A DNA stretch of 64,000 bases from Actinotalea sp. Marseille-Q4924 (lineage in GTDB: Bacteria > Actinomycetota > Actinomycetes > Actinomycetales > Cellulomonadaceae). Positions 23,576 through 30,412 of the stretch are shown piece after piece. The stretch is taken from the NCBI RefSeq assembly GCF_916618755.1, contig NZ_CAKAKB010000003.1, positions 1,223,892 to 1,287,891 of the forward strand, written 5' to 3'. Numbering within the stretch: position 1 is the stretch's first letter; every line of letters begins with the position of its first letter. A model generated the notes under the pieces. It was not told where the DNA came from and did no database searches. It saw only the letters and a program-made list of their open reading frames with translations. The position numbers were made by a program, and so were the translations under genes.

Positions 23576-24946
23576 ATGCGCACCGCCGTTCACGTCAAGC
23601 TGTTGGCCGCGGCCGCCGCCCTCACCCTCGGCGTCGCCGTCGCCGTCCCTGTGCAAGCGACGGAGTACGACGACCAACGCGCGCGCGCCGAGGAGGGGCA
23701 ACGCTCCGTCGGGCTTTCTCTGGAGGAGATCGACGAGCTGCTGGAGGACACGGACGCGGCGCTCGTCGCCGCGTACGCCGAGCGCGAGGCAATCGCCGCT
23801 CAGCTGCCGTCCGTTGAGGCGGAGCTCGCATCGGCGGAAGACACGTTGGCCCGACTGCAGCTGGAGCTCGCCCTTCTTGAGCAGCGTCTCCTCAGCGCAG
23901 AGGCGTCGGCTGACGCCATAGCGGGCCAGATCCGGGACGATACGGAGCGGGCCGTGGCCGTCCAGTCGAGCATCGGCGAGATTGCTCGGAAGGCCTACCA
24001 GGGTGACCTCGCCGGCGCGTCCCTGTCGGTGCTGTTCGACGCTCGGAACTGGGAGGAGGCGGTGGCTGCCTCAACGCTGACCGACTCCGCGCTGAGGGTC
24101 CACACCCAGGCGCTGCGTGAACTCGAACAGGCCCGTGGTACCGCGCGCAACCAGGAAGCGCGGCTCGCCGCAGTGGAGGCCGAGATCGCCGACCTCACCG
24201 CGGAGACCGGCGCCAAGGTCGCCGACGCCGATGCCGCTCGGGTGGCTGTGCAGGCTCGTCAGGATGAGCTCCTGGGTCTGCTAGCGGAACAGGACGTGAA
24301 GACCGCCGCGATCGAGGCCCAACGGGGCGACCAGCTCGCGGCCAAGGCCCGATACGAGGCACAGCAAGCGGCACTGGCCGACGAACTGAAGGAGATCATC
24401 GAGGCCGAGCGCCTTCAGGAGCGGCGCCGGGAGGTCGAACGCGAGGAAGAGCGACGGCGCGAGGCTGAGCGAACCGGGTCCCAGAGCACACCCGGCGCGC
24501 CGCCTCCACCTGTTCCGTCCGTGACCGGCGGCTCGATCGGCCCCGGCATCCTGGGCTCCCCCAGTCCGATGAATCCGCCGGTCATCACGTCGCCGTATGG
24601 CTACCGCATCCACCCCATCTACGGCTACCGCAAGCTTCACGCCGGCACGGACTTCCGGGCCTACTGCGGAACTCCGATCGTCGCGGCGGCGTCCGGAACC
24701 GTGCAGTGGGCCAAACCTGTCGGGGGATTCGGCAACCAGGTCATGCTCAACCACGGATCGCCTCGCGGGACCTCGCTCATGACGAGCTACAACCACCTGT
24801 CGTCGTTCGCCGTCCGCACGAGCGAGCAGGTCAAGCAGGGCCAGGTCATCGGGTACTCCGGCACGACCGGTACCTCGACCGCATGTCACCTGCACTTCGA
24901 GGCCTACCTCGACGGCGACCCGGTCGACCCGGAGACGCTGCTGTAG
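23576..24946 (+). CDS. secreted M23 (LytM) peptidoglycan endopeptidase with coiled coil
   Basis: 456 residues. Signal peptide (KLLAAAAALTLGVAVAVPVQA), a long helical coiled coil (about 30-300, with repeated Glu/Ala/Arg/Gln heptads), a Pro/Gly linker, then an M23 domain (about 340-456). Zn-binding motifs are HAGTDF and HLHFE, and SPYGYRIHPIYG is the typical LytM entry. The layout resembles EnvC/NlpD-type proteins and secreted PcsB-like hydrolases, which cut or activate cutting of cell-wall cross-bridges. Placement behind tandem box 9 suggests envelope remodelling during copper stress, as inference. Confidence 0.9.
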   Translation: MRTAVHVKLLAAAAALTLGVAVAVPVQATEYDDQRARAEEGQRSVGLSLEEIDELLEDTDAALVAAYAEREAIAAQLPSVEAELASAEDTLARLQLELALLEQRLLSAEASADAIAGQIRDDTERAVAVQSSIGEIARKAYQGDLAGASLSVLFDARNWEEAVAASTLTDSALRVHTQALRELEQARGTARNQEARLAAVEAEIADLTAETGAKVADADAARVAVQARQDELLGLLAEQDVKTAAIEAQRGDQLAAKARYEAQQAALADELKEIIEAERLQERRREVEREEERRREAERTGSQSTPGAPPPPVPSVTGGSIGPGILGSPSPMNPPVITSPYGYRIHPIYGYRKLHAGTDFRAYCGTPIVAAASGTVQWAKPVGGFGNQVMLNHGSPRGTSLMTSYNHLSSFAVRTSEQVKQGQVIGYSGTTGTSTACHLHFEAYLDGDPVDPETLL

Positions 24947-25097
24947 CGGCCGGTCCCAGACCTCGCGGGGCAGGCTATGGCGTCCGGCAGGTTCCGGCTC
25001 GCAACTGGGAGCGTTCCGGGCAGAGGCGCGCGTGAAGAAAGGTCCCCGTGCGTCATGGAAGCACCCTCCCGTCATGTACTCCGACGACCAGGTGAGG

Positions 25098-25113
25098 CTT
25101 GAGCCAATCTTGA
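25098..25113 (-). promoter_or_regulatory. CopR-like tandem box 10
   Basis: On the minus strand it reads TCAAGATTGGCTCAAG: two TCAAG half-sites 11 bp apart. It lies 81 bp upstream of the SHOCT gene at 25195 and would drive the SHOCT - PepSY-like - two-component operon. Confidence 0.6.
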
Positions 25114-25194
25114 GCCTGTACCCACCTACCCCTTGAGCGGCGGCGGCCAGCATGGGCACGTCCGCAGAACAAGAGATAGGGAAGGAGTCCGAGA

Positions 25195-25476
25195 ATGATG
25201 GGATATGGATGGGGAATGGGTGCGGGCGGCTGGATCGCGATGACGATCTTCTGGGTCGCGCTGGTCACACTCGTGGTGTGGCTGGTCATCCGGGCGTTTC
25301 CCGGTGGCGGGGACACCGCGCGCGAGGGTCGCCGTGAGACCTGGTCCGGCAGCGAGACGCCGGAGCAGATCCTGGATCGCCGTTACGCCGCGGGGGAGCT
25401 GGACCTGGAGGCCTATCAGGTCATGCGGGCGACCTTGGCATCCGGCCGCTCGAACGGGAAGGGCGGTGCCCGGTGA
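25195..25476 (+). CDS. SHOCT-domain membrane microprotein B
   Basis: 93 residues: MMGYGWGMGAGGWIAMTIFW, a membrane helix (VALVTLVVWLVIRAF), a polar linker, then a SHOCT domain (TPEQILDRRYAAGELDLEAY). It is a paralogue of the SHOCT protein at 9082-9324, sharing the Gly/Met/Trp-rich head. The Met-rich start could bind Cu(I) outside the membrane. It overlaps the next gene by four bases, the first member of an operon that continues into the second two-component system. Confidence 0.85.
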   Translation: MMGYGWGMGAGGWIAMTIFWVALVTLVVWLVIRAFPGGGDTAREGRRETWSGSETPEQILDRRYAAGELDLEAYQVMRATLASGRSNGKGGAR

Positions 25477-26170
25477 CGCGAGCAAGGACGTCATGGTGGA
25501 TCCCGACGGTGGCCGCGCTAGCGCTCGTCGGCTCGGTGACGTGGATGCTCGTCCAGGGTGAGGGCGTAGGCGCCTGGGGATCGGCCGCGCGCAGTGGGAT
25601 CTCGGGCAGCGGGTATGGCTCGATGATGCAGGGGGCGGATGGGGCGACGGTTCGATGATGGGCGGGACCCTGTCAGGCCGATCGGACACCACGGGCCAGA
25701 GCGTCGACGACCTGGACGATGCCCGGAGCGCCGCCGAAGACTTCGTCGACAGCCTGAGCAAGGGAATGAGCGTGGGAGAGGTGATGCAGTTCGACAACCA
25801 CTACTACGCCGAGGTGGTCGGCGCGGACGGGGAGCTGGCGACGGAGCTGTTGGTGCAGCCGTCCTCGGGCGCCGTGCAGATCGAGTACGGCCCGGCACGG
25901 ATGTGGAACACCCGCTACGGGATGATGGCCGCAGGGGCGTGGGGCAGCGGGCGGGTCACAGCGGCCGAGGCCGAAGAGATCGCCGACCGATGGCTGGCCG
26001 ATCAGGGTGACCTCACCGCGGACGAGGCGGAGGAGCTACCGGGCTACTACACCCTTCATGCCCTGCGGGACGGTGCCCTGGAGGGGATGCTCTCGGTGAA
26101 CAGCACCACAGGTGACGTCTGGTACCACTCGTGGCACGGTCAGTTCGTCGACATGACGGAAGCCCCATGA
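25473..26170 (+). pseudogene. exported PepSY-like protein with a frameshift in a G5 run
   Basis: The first part (25473-25658) has a signal anchor (WWIPTVAALALVGSVTWMLV) and GSGYGSMMQGADG, then stops. The second (from 25655) reads MMGGTLSGRSDTTGQSVDDL, then two PepSY-like halves with VMQFDNHYYAEVVGADGEL and LSVNSTTGDVWYHSWHGQF. Adding one G to the five-G run at 25631-25635 joins them smoothly as a Gly/Met-rich linker (MMQGGGWGDGSMMGG). Homologous proteins of this type, as I recall, are single chains. The break is either a sequencing error or a real off-state. If real, the ATGA overlap at 25655 could still allow the second half to be translated without its anchor. Confidence 0.7.
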
Positions 26171-26895
26171 CTGACCCGTCGGCACGCACCCTCACGGTGA
26201 CCGGAGGGCGTGGGCACGTGCTGGTCGTGGAGGACGATTCCGCGATCGCGCACCTGCTCATGCAGTACCTGAGCCGGGAGGGGTTCGAGGTCGATGTGGC
26301 AGTCGACGGTGAACAAGGGGTCGAGCGGGCGGGGGACATCCGACCGGACGTGATCATCTTGGATCTCATGCTGCCGGGCATCGACGGGATCGAGGTGTGC
26401 CGGCGCGTGCGGGCCTTCTCCAACGCGTACATCCTCATCCTGACCGCTCGCGGTGAGGAGGTCGACCGCGTCATCGGGCTGTCTGTGGGCGCAGACGACT
26501 ACGTCGTCAAGCCGTTCTCTCCGCGGGAGCTCAGCGCCCGTGTGCAGGCTCTACTGCGCCGCCCCCGTCAGGACCACGCCGTCGAGGAACCTGTACGGCG
26601 CTTCGGCAGCCTGGTCATCGACCCGGCTGCGCGCGAGGTCACCCTGGCCGGTGAATTCGTCGACCTGACCCGTACCGAGTTCGATCTCCTGGAAACCCTC
26701 TCGGCCCGGCCGCGAGCAGTCTTCGAACGCCGACGACTCCTGGAGCACGTGTGGGGCAGCGAGTGGTACGGCGACGACCACGTGATCGACGTCCACATCG
26801 CCAACCTGCGCCGGAAGCTCGGCGACGACCCTTCCGCCTCGCGGTACGTGCGCACGGTCCGCGGCATCGGCTATCGGATGGGTGATGGCACATGA
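26167..26895 (+). CDS. OmpR/PhoB-type response regulator, second system
   Basis: 242 residues from ATG 26167, which overlaps the previous stop (ATGA); the frame opens at 26131 but that start is not needed. Receiver domain: VVEDDSA acidic pair, Asp66 in VIILDLMLPGIDG, Lys in DYVVKPFSPREL. DNA-binding winged helix: LTRTEFDLLETLS, DDHVIDVHIANLRRKLG and YVRTVRGIGYRMG. It closely parallels the regulator at 16682. It follows the PepSY-like gene in the operon under box 25098-25113. It may bind the same tandem boxes; which regulator does so cannot be decided from sequence. Confidence 0.88.
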   Translation: MTDPSARTLTVTGGRGHVLVVEDDSAIAHLLMQYLSREGFEVDVAVDGEQGVERAGDIRPDVIILDLMLPGIDGIEVCRRVRAFSNAYILILTARGEEVDRVIGLSVGADDYVVKPFSPRELSARVQALLRRPRQDHAVEEPVRRFGSLVIDPAAREVTLAGEFVDLTRTEFDLLETLSARPRAVFERRRLLEHVWGSEWYGDDHVIDVHIANLRRKLGDDPSASRYVRTVRGIGYRMGDGT

Positions 26896-27995
26896 AGGGT
26901 CCCCGAGGTGGGTTCGGTGCGCGGCTCGCCCTGTCGCAGTTGCTGACGGTGGCAGTCGGCGCTTCAACCCTCCTGGTCGTCGCCCTGGGACTGGCCCCAG
27001 GACTGTTCCGCGCACACGTCGTGGACACCGTCGGACCGATCTCCTCCGAACTCGCCACCCACCTAGACATGGCGTTCGCCCGGGCGACCCTTGTCTCCCT
27101 GGCCGTGGCCACTACCGCAGCGACGATCGCGGCTCTTGGAGTAGGCGCCTTCGTCACGCGTCGTGCCGTGCGGCCCGTCCGCGGGCTGGCCGGAGCCGCC
27201 TCGGCCGTCGCGCAGGGTGACTTCACGGCTCGGGTCCCGGAGACCGGGTTCGGATCCGAGCTCACCATGCTCAACCGGGCGTTCAACCAGATGGCACGCG
27301 AGATCGCGGCCACTGAGCGTACGCGTGCTGAGATGCTCCGCGACCTCGCTCACGAGCTGCGCACACCCCTGACCAGTGTGCGCGGCTACCACGAGGCGAT
27401 CGCCGACGGTGTCCTGCCCGCCGATGACACCACCTTCGCGCGCATCGACGGGGAACTGTCCCGGATCGAGCGACTCGTCCAGGACCTGGACACGGTGTCC
27501 CGCGCTGAAGAGCGACGCCTCGACCTACGCCTGCGCCCGGTCTCCGTGGCCAACCTACTCACCAGCGCCGCTGACTCCGCTGCCCTGTCGTACCAGCACA
27601 CCGGCGTCACCGTGCGCCTCGACCTGGCCAACGACAATGGCACCGAAGTCTGGGGCGATCCAGACCGATTGCACGAGGCATTGGCCAACCTCATCGCCAA
27701 TGCTGTCCAGCACACACCCACCGGCGGGACCGTGACGCTGCGCAGCCGCACGACAGCCTTCGGCGTGACGATCGAGGTTGCCGACACCGGCGCGGGCATC
27801 GACGCCGAACACCTGTCCCGGATCTTCGAACGCCTCTACCGCGTCGACACCGGACGGTCCCGCAACACCGGCGGCAGCGGTATCGGGCTGACCATCACCC
27901 GCGCCCTGATCAAGGCCCACGACGGCCACATACATGCCGAGAGCCCCGGCCTGGGCCAGGGCACGACGTTCATCATCAACCTGCCCCGCCGTTAG
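26892..27995 (+). CDS. sensor histidine kinase, second system
   Basis: 367 residues. Two membrane helices (about 12-36 and 63-88), between them a short loop with LFRAHVVDTVGPI and HLDMAF. HAMP about 90-142, HisKA His154 in DLAHELRTPLTS, then HATPase with IANAVQHTP, DTGAGID and GGSGIGLTITRAL. It overlaps its regulator by four bases. The loop shares an FxAH motif with the kinase at 17386. Ligand unknown; copper is inferred from neighbours. Confidence 0.87.
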   Translation: MKGPRGGFGARLALSQLLTVAVGASTLLVVALGLAPGLFRAHVVDTVGPISSELATHLDMAFARATLVSLAVATTAATIAALGVGAFVTRRAVRPVRGLAGAASAVAQGDFTARVPETGFGSELTMLNRAFNQMAREIAATERTRAEMLRDLAHELRTPLTSVRGYHEAIADGVLPADDTTFARIDGELSRIERLVQDLDTVSRAEERRLDLRLRPVSVANLLTSAADSAALSYQHTGVTVRLDLANDNGTEVWGDPDRLHEALANLIANAVQHTPTGGTVTLRSRTTAFGVTIEVADTGAGIDAEHLSRIFERLYRVDTGRSRNTGGSGIGLTITRALIKAHDGHIHAESPGLGQGTTFIINLPRR

Positions 27996-28592
27996 CACGA
28001 ACGCCACGTCTGGGCCGCCGGAGGGCGCCTGACGCACCTGCCACGGTCACCCTGCAGCCCTGACCTCGTTGCATCACACCAGGTGAGCCCGAGAAGCCGA
28101 CCTGGACTGGCGACACCTCGAAAGTGCCGGCAGGAGTTCAGCGCGAGGATGCCCTGAGGAATCTGTTGCCAGTCCGGTGACGGCGATGACGTCACGACGC
28201 GCGATGCGGAGGTCGAGCACCAGACTGTCGGAAAGAGGGCGGCTGGGCGGCGGCCTCTGACTGCTCAGCGAGCATTGAGAGCGCTCGAGCGATCTCGCGG
28301 TCACAAGTGGCGATCGCATGCTGGCCCAAGGTGGCAGACAGGTCGTCGACGTGACGCTGTCCGGCATGACGGTCACGCCGTCGGTCGTCGAGGTCGCTGC
28401 GGGGACGTCACCGCTGATCGGCGGGAGCCCGCCGAGAGCGCTGTGAAGCGGGCAAGTCTTGCAGTGCTCGAGCCAGGGAGCAAGGGCTGCGGTCCGTTCG
28501 TCGTTGAAGATAAGACCTGGTGGTCTCCGAGGCGAGCGAGGCCGGGCTGATGACGCCTTGGACGATCTGGGGCGGGCGGCGCACGCCTGCCC
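27996..28592. other. intergenic region between second kinase and integrase
   Basis: About 600 bp. Apart from the cupredoxin-like remnant at 28318-28446, I see no credible gene, box or hairpin. It marks the decayed right part of the island before its recombination module. Confidence 0.4.
28318..28446 (+). pseudogene. short cupredoxin-like remnant
   Basis: A 42-codon frame whose middle (VVDVTLSGMTVTPSVVEVAA) followed by GT resembles the first two strands of cupredoxin or multicopper-oxidase domains, then changes to GSPPRAL and stops. No ligand-bearing C-terminal half and no leader exist. It is probably the surviving scrap of a larger copper protein lost when the island end rearranged. Confidence 0.38.
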
Positions 28593-29864
28593 TCAGCCGT
28601 CCAGGGGTGTCCTGTCCTGGTCCAGGACGTCCAGCATTGCCCGTTCACCCGTGTCCACCGGCTGGGCCAGCAGCGCGCCGTCGGGACGGTCCGGGCGCAA
28701 GGTAAGGTCCAGCACCGCCGCCGGGGACCGGTCCACCGCGGGGTCGGCCTGGATGTAGTGGGCCTGGGTCACTGCGGCGTTGGTGTGACCCAGGAACGCG
28801 GCGGCCGCGTCGACGCCGAGCCCCCTTGCCAGCACGGTGGCTCCGGTGCGCCGGTACCACCGTGGCGTGATGCCGGAGTCGGCCAGGCCGGCCTCGGCAA
28901 GGAAGGCCCGGAACGTTCGGCGCAGGTTGTGCAGGGAAATCACACCGCCGTCGCGGTTGTGGAAAATTGTCTGCGCCTGGTCCGGACCCGTCTGCCCGAT
29001 GCGGCGCCGCAGGACCTGGGCCGCGAAGTCCGGGACCGCGAGCTGCCTCGTGGAGGCGTCGGTCTTGGCGTGGTCCTGGCGGCTGTCAGCGCGCCCGGTG
29101 CGCCGCACGACGGTGCCGCGTACGTGCACGGTCATGCCCTCGGCGGTGTCGGTGACGTCGCACGGGCGCAGCGCCAGCACCTCCCCCGGTCGCATGGAGG
29201 TCCCCAGCAGGACCTCGCAGATGTCCCGGACCGTCCCGTCCGGGCGCGGTCCCTTGACGTCCGGGCCGGTGCGCCATCCGGCGGCGGCGGCACGGATGGC
29301 CTGGACCTCGTCCAGGGTCAGGGCGCGGACGTCCCGTTGGGGGCGGCTCAGCGGCGAGGTGCCCGCCACGGGGTTGCGCGCGATCGCGTCGTGGCGCAGC
29401 GCGAAGTCGAAGAGCTGGTTCAGCAGGGTGCGGGCGTGCTTGGCCCGCGAGTAGGAGACGGCCGCTTCGGCCCGCAGGAACGACTCGACGCGGCCGGTGG
29501 TGATCTCACCGAGGGTGAACTGCGCCAGGGCGGGGCGGACGTAGCGGCGCAGGTCGTCGCGGTAGTTCTGCTTGGTGCCCTCGGAGATGTCGCGGTGGGC
29601 CAGGTCGGCCAGCCACAGCTCGCACAGCTCGGCGAACCCGGTGGCCACCCCGAGCCGGACGGCGGTGCCGGGCCCGGCGCGGCCGGCCAGGCGCGCCTTG
29701 AGCGTGGCCTCCGCGCCGCGGCGCGTCGCGGCGGTGGCGCTCACCTTGCGCAGCCGTCCGTCCACGTCCCGGAAGCGGGTCAGCGCCCGGTACCGCCCAC
29801 CCAGGTCGGTGACCGCGATCTGCCCGAACGTGCCGATCGGGGTGCGCGGACGCCCGCGGGTCAC
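28593..29864 (-). CDS. tyrosine recombinase / site-specific integrase
   Basis: 423 residues from GTG 29864. N-terminal arm and core-binding domain (FAELCELWLADLAHRD, FTLGEITTGRVESFL), then catalytic domain with box I Arg (LGTSMRPGEVLALRP) and a region ITPRWYRRTGATVLARG followed by LGHTNAAVTQAHYIQ with the nucleophilic Tyr. The usual HxxR of box II reads RWYR here, so the first His appears replaced by Arg. Start is set by overlap with the excisionase stop; a frame to 30218 is not protein-like. It sits about 390 bp from the tRNA-Ala 3' end, the usual place for an island integrase. Confidence 0.9.
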   Translation of the reverse strand: MTRGRPRTPIGTFGQIAVTDLGGRYRALTRFRDVDGRLRKVSATAATRRGAEATLKARLAGRAGPGTAVRLGVATGFAELCELWLADLAHRDISEGTKQNYRDDLRRYVRPALAQFTLGEITTGRVESFLRAEAAVSYSRAKHARTLLNQLFDFALRHDAIARNPVAGTSPLSRPQRDVRALTLDEVQAIRAAAAGWRTGPDVKGPRPDGTVRDICEVLLGTSMRPGEVLALRPCDVTDTAEGMTVHVRGTVVRRTGRADSRQDHAKTDASTRQLAVPDFAAQVLRRRIGQTGPDQAQTIFHNRDGGVISLHNLRRTFRAFLAEAGLADSGITPRWYRRTGATVLARGLGVDAAAAFLGHTNAAVTQAHYIQADPAVDRSPAAVLDLTLRPDRPDGALLAQPVDTGERAMLDVLDQDRTPLDG

Positions 29865-30094
29865 GGTGGCCCGCCCGCGCCGTGCCGGCGCCCGTCGGCC
29901 TCCTCCATTGCCCGGATCCACGCCTCGATCTCGGCGGCGCGGAACCGCAGGTGCCGTCCGACGCGGAAGCCGCGCGGGCCGCGTCCCTTGGACCGCAGGT
30001 CGTACAGCGCCTGGGGGCTGACCGCCAAGAAGGCGGCGAGCTCGGCGAGGGTCATCGTCGTCGGCGCGGTGGCCGGCCGGGCATCGGCGTCCAT
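29861..30094 (-). CDS. excisionase-like helix-turn-helix protein
   Basis: 77 residues, an MerR-like/Xis winged helix: MTLAELAAFLAVSPQALYDL followed by RSKGRGPRGFRVGRHLRF and EIEAWIRAMEEA. Such proteins direct excision and tune the integrase. The start is set at Met 30094; the longer frame to 30319 is antisense to nothing useful and runs into the tRNA gene. It overlaps the integrase by four bases. With the integrase and tRNA it forms the recombination module of the island. Confidence 0.85.
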   Translation of the reverse strand: MDADARPATAPTTMTLAELAAFLAVSPQALYDLRSKGRGPRGFRVGRHLRFRAAEIEAWIRAMEEADGRRHGAGGPP

Positions 30095-30192
30095 ACCGAC
30101 AGGTGTGCGCCGCCGGGGCAGAACATTTGCCGCGCAGCGCCGCAGACCGTGCCGGCCGCCCTGGGTCGGCGAATATGTGTCCACTAAATGTC

Positions 30193-30238
30193 CAGAGGCC
30201 ACGTCGTTCTCCTCGCAAGGATCCCGACGTGGCCTCTG
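30193..30238. terminator. 14-bp perfect inverted repeat next to tRNA-Ala
   Basis: CAGAGGCCACGTCG and its exact complement flank an 18-nt loop, 15 bp beyond the tRNA 3' end. It may terminate tRNA transcription or be a recombinase arm site. No T-run follows, as is usual in high-GC actinobacteria. Confidence 0.55.
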
Positions 30239-30252
30239 ACCAGCACTTCCGG

Positions 30253-30325
30253 TGGAGCTGAGGGGACTCGAACCCCTGACCCCCTGCATGCCATGCAGGT
30301 GCGCTACCAGCTGCGCCACAGCCCC
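30253..30325 (-). tRNA. tRNA-Ala (GGC)
   Basis: 73 nt on the minus strand. Acceptor GGGGCTG pairs with CAGCTCC (one G-U), D-arm GCGC/GCGC, anticodon arm CCTGC-ATGGCAT-GCAGG with anticodon GGC, and T-arm AGGGG-TTCGAGT-CCCCT. The encoded tail is ACC, not a full CCA. Its 3' end is the likely attachment site of the island. Confidence 0.95.
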
Positions 30326-30412
30326 GTCGCCCCGAAGGGCACGCTGCAGTCTAGGGGCCCCGGCCCACGGAATCCAATCGCGTGGCAGCCCCCTGACGCC
30401 CTGTGGCGCAGG

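Noticed and set aside
1..30250. Integrative conjugative element
   Set aside because: No relaxase, type IV secretion or conjugation ATPase gene is visible; only the integrase and excisionase-like gene are present. Such genes could lie left of the window.
1..30250. Mercury or arsenic resistance locus
   Set aside because: No merA, merR, arsB or arsC-type proteins; all metal motifs seen are typical of copper (CPC, YN, MxxSS, Csp, DUF305).
29861..30319. Longer excisionase starting inside the tRNA gene
   Set aside because: The first 75 residues are a tRNA-gene translation artefact; Met 30094 gives a normal-size Xis.
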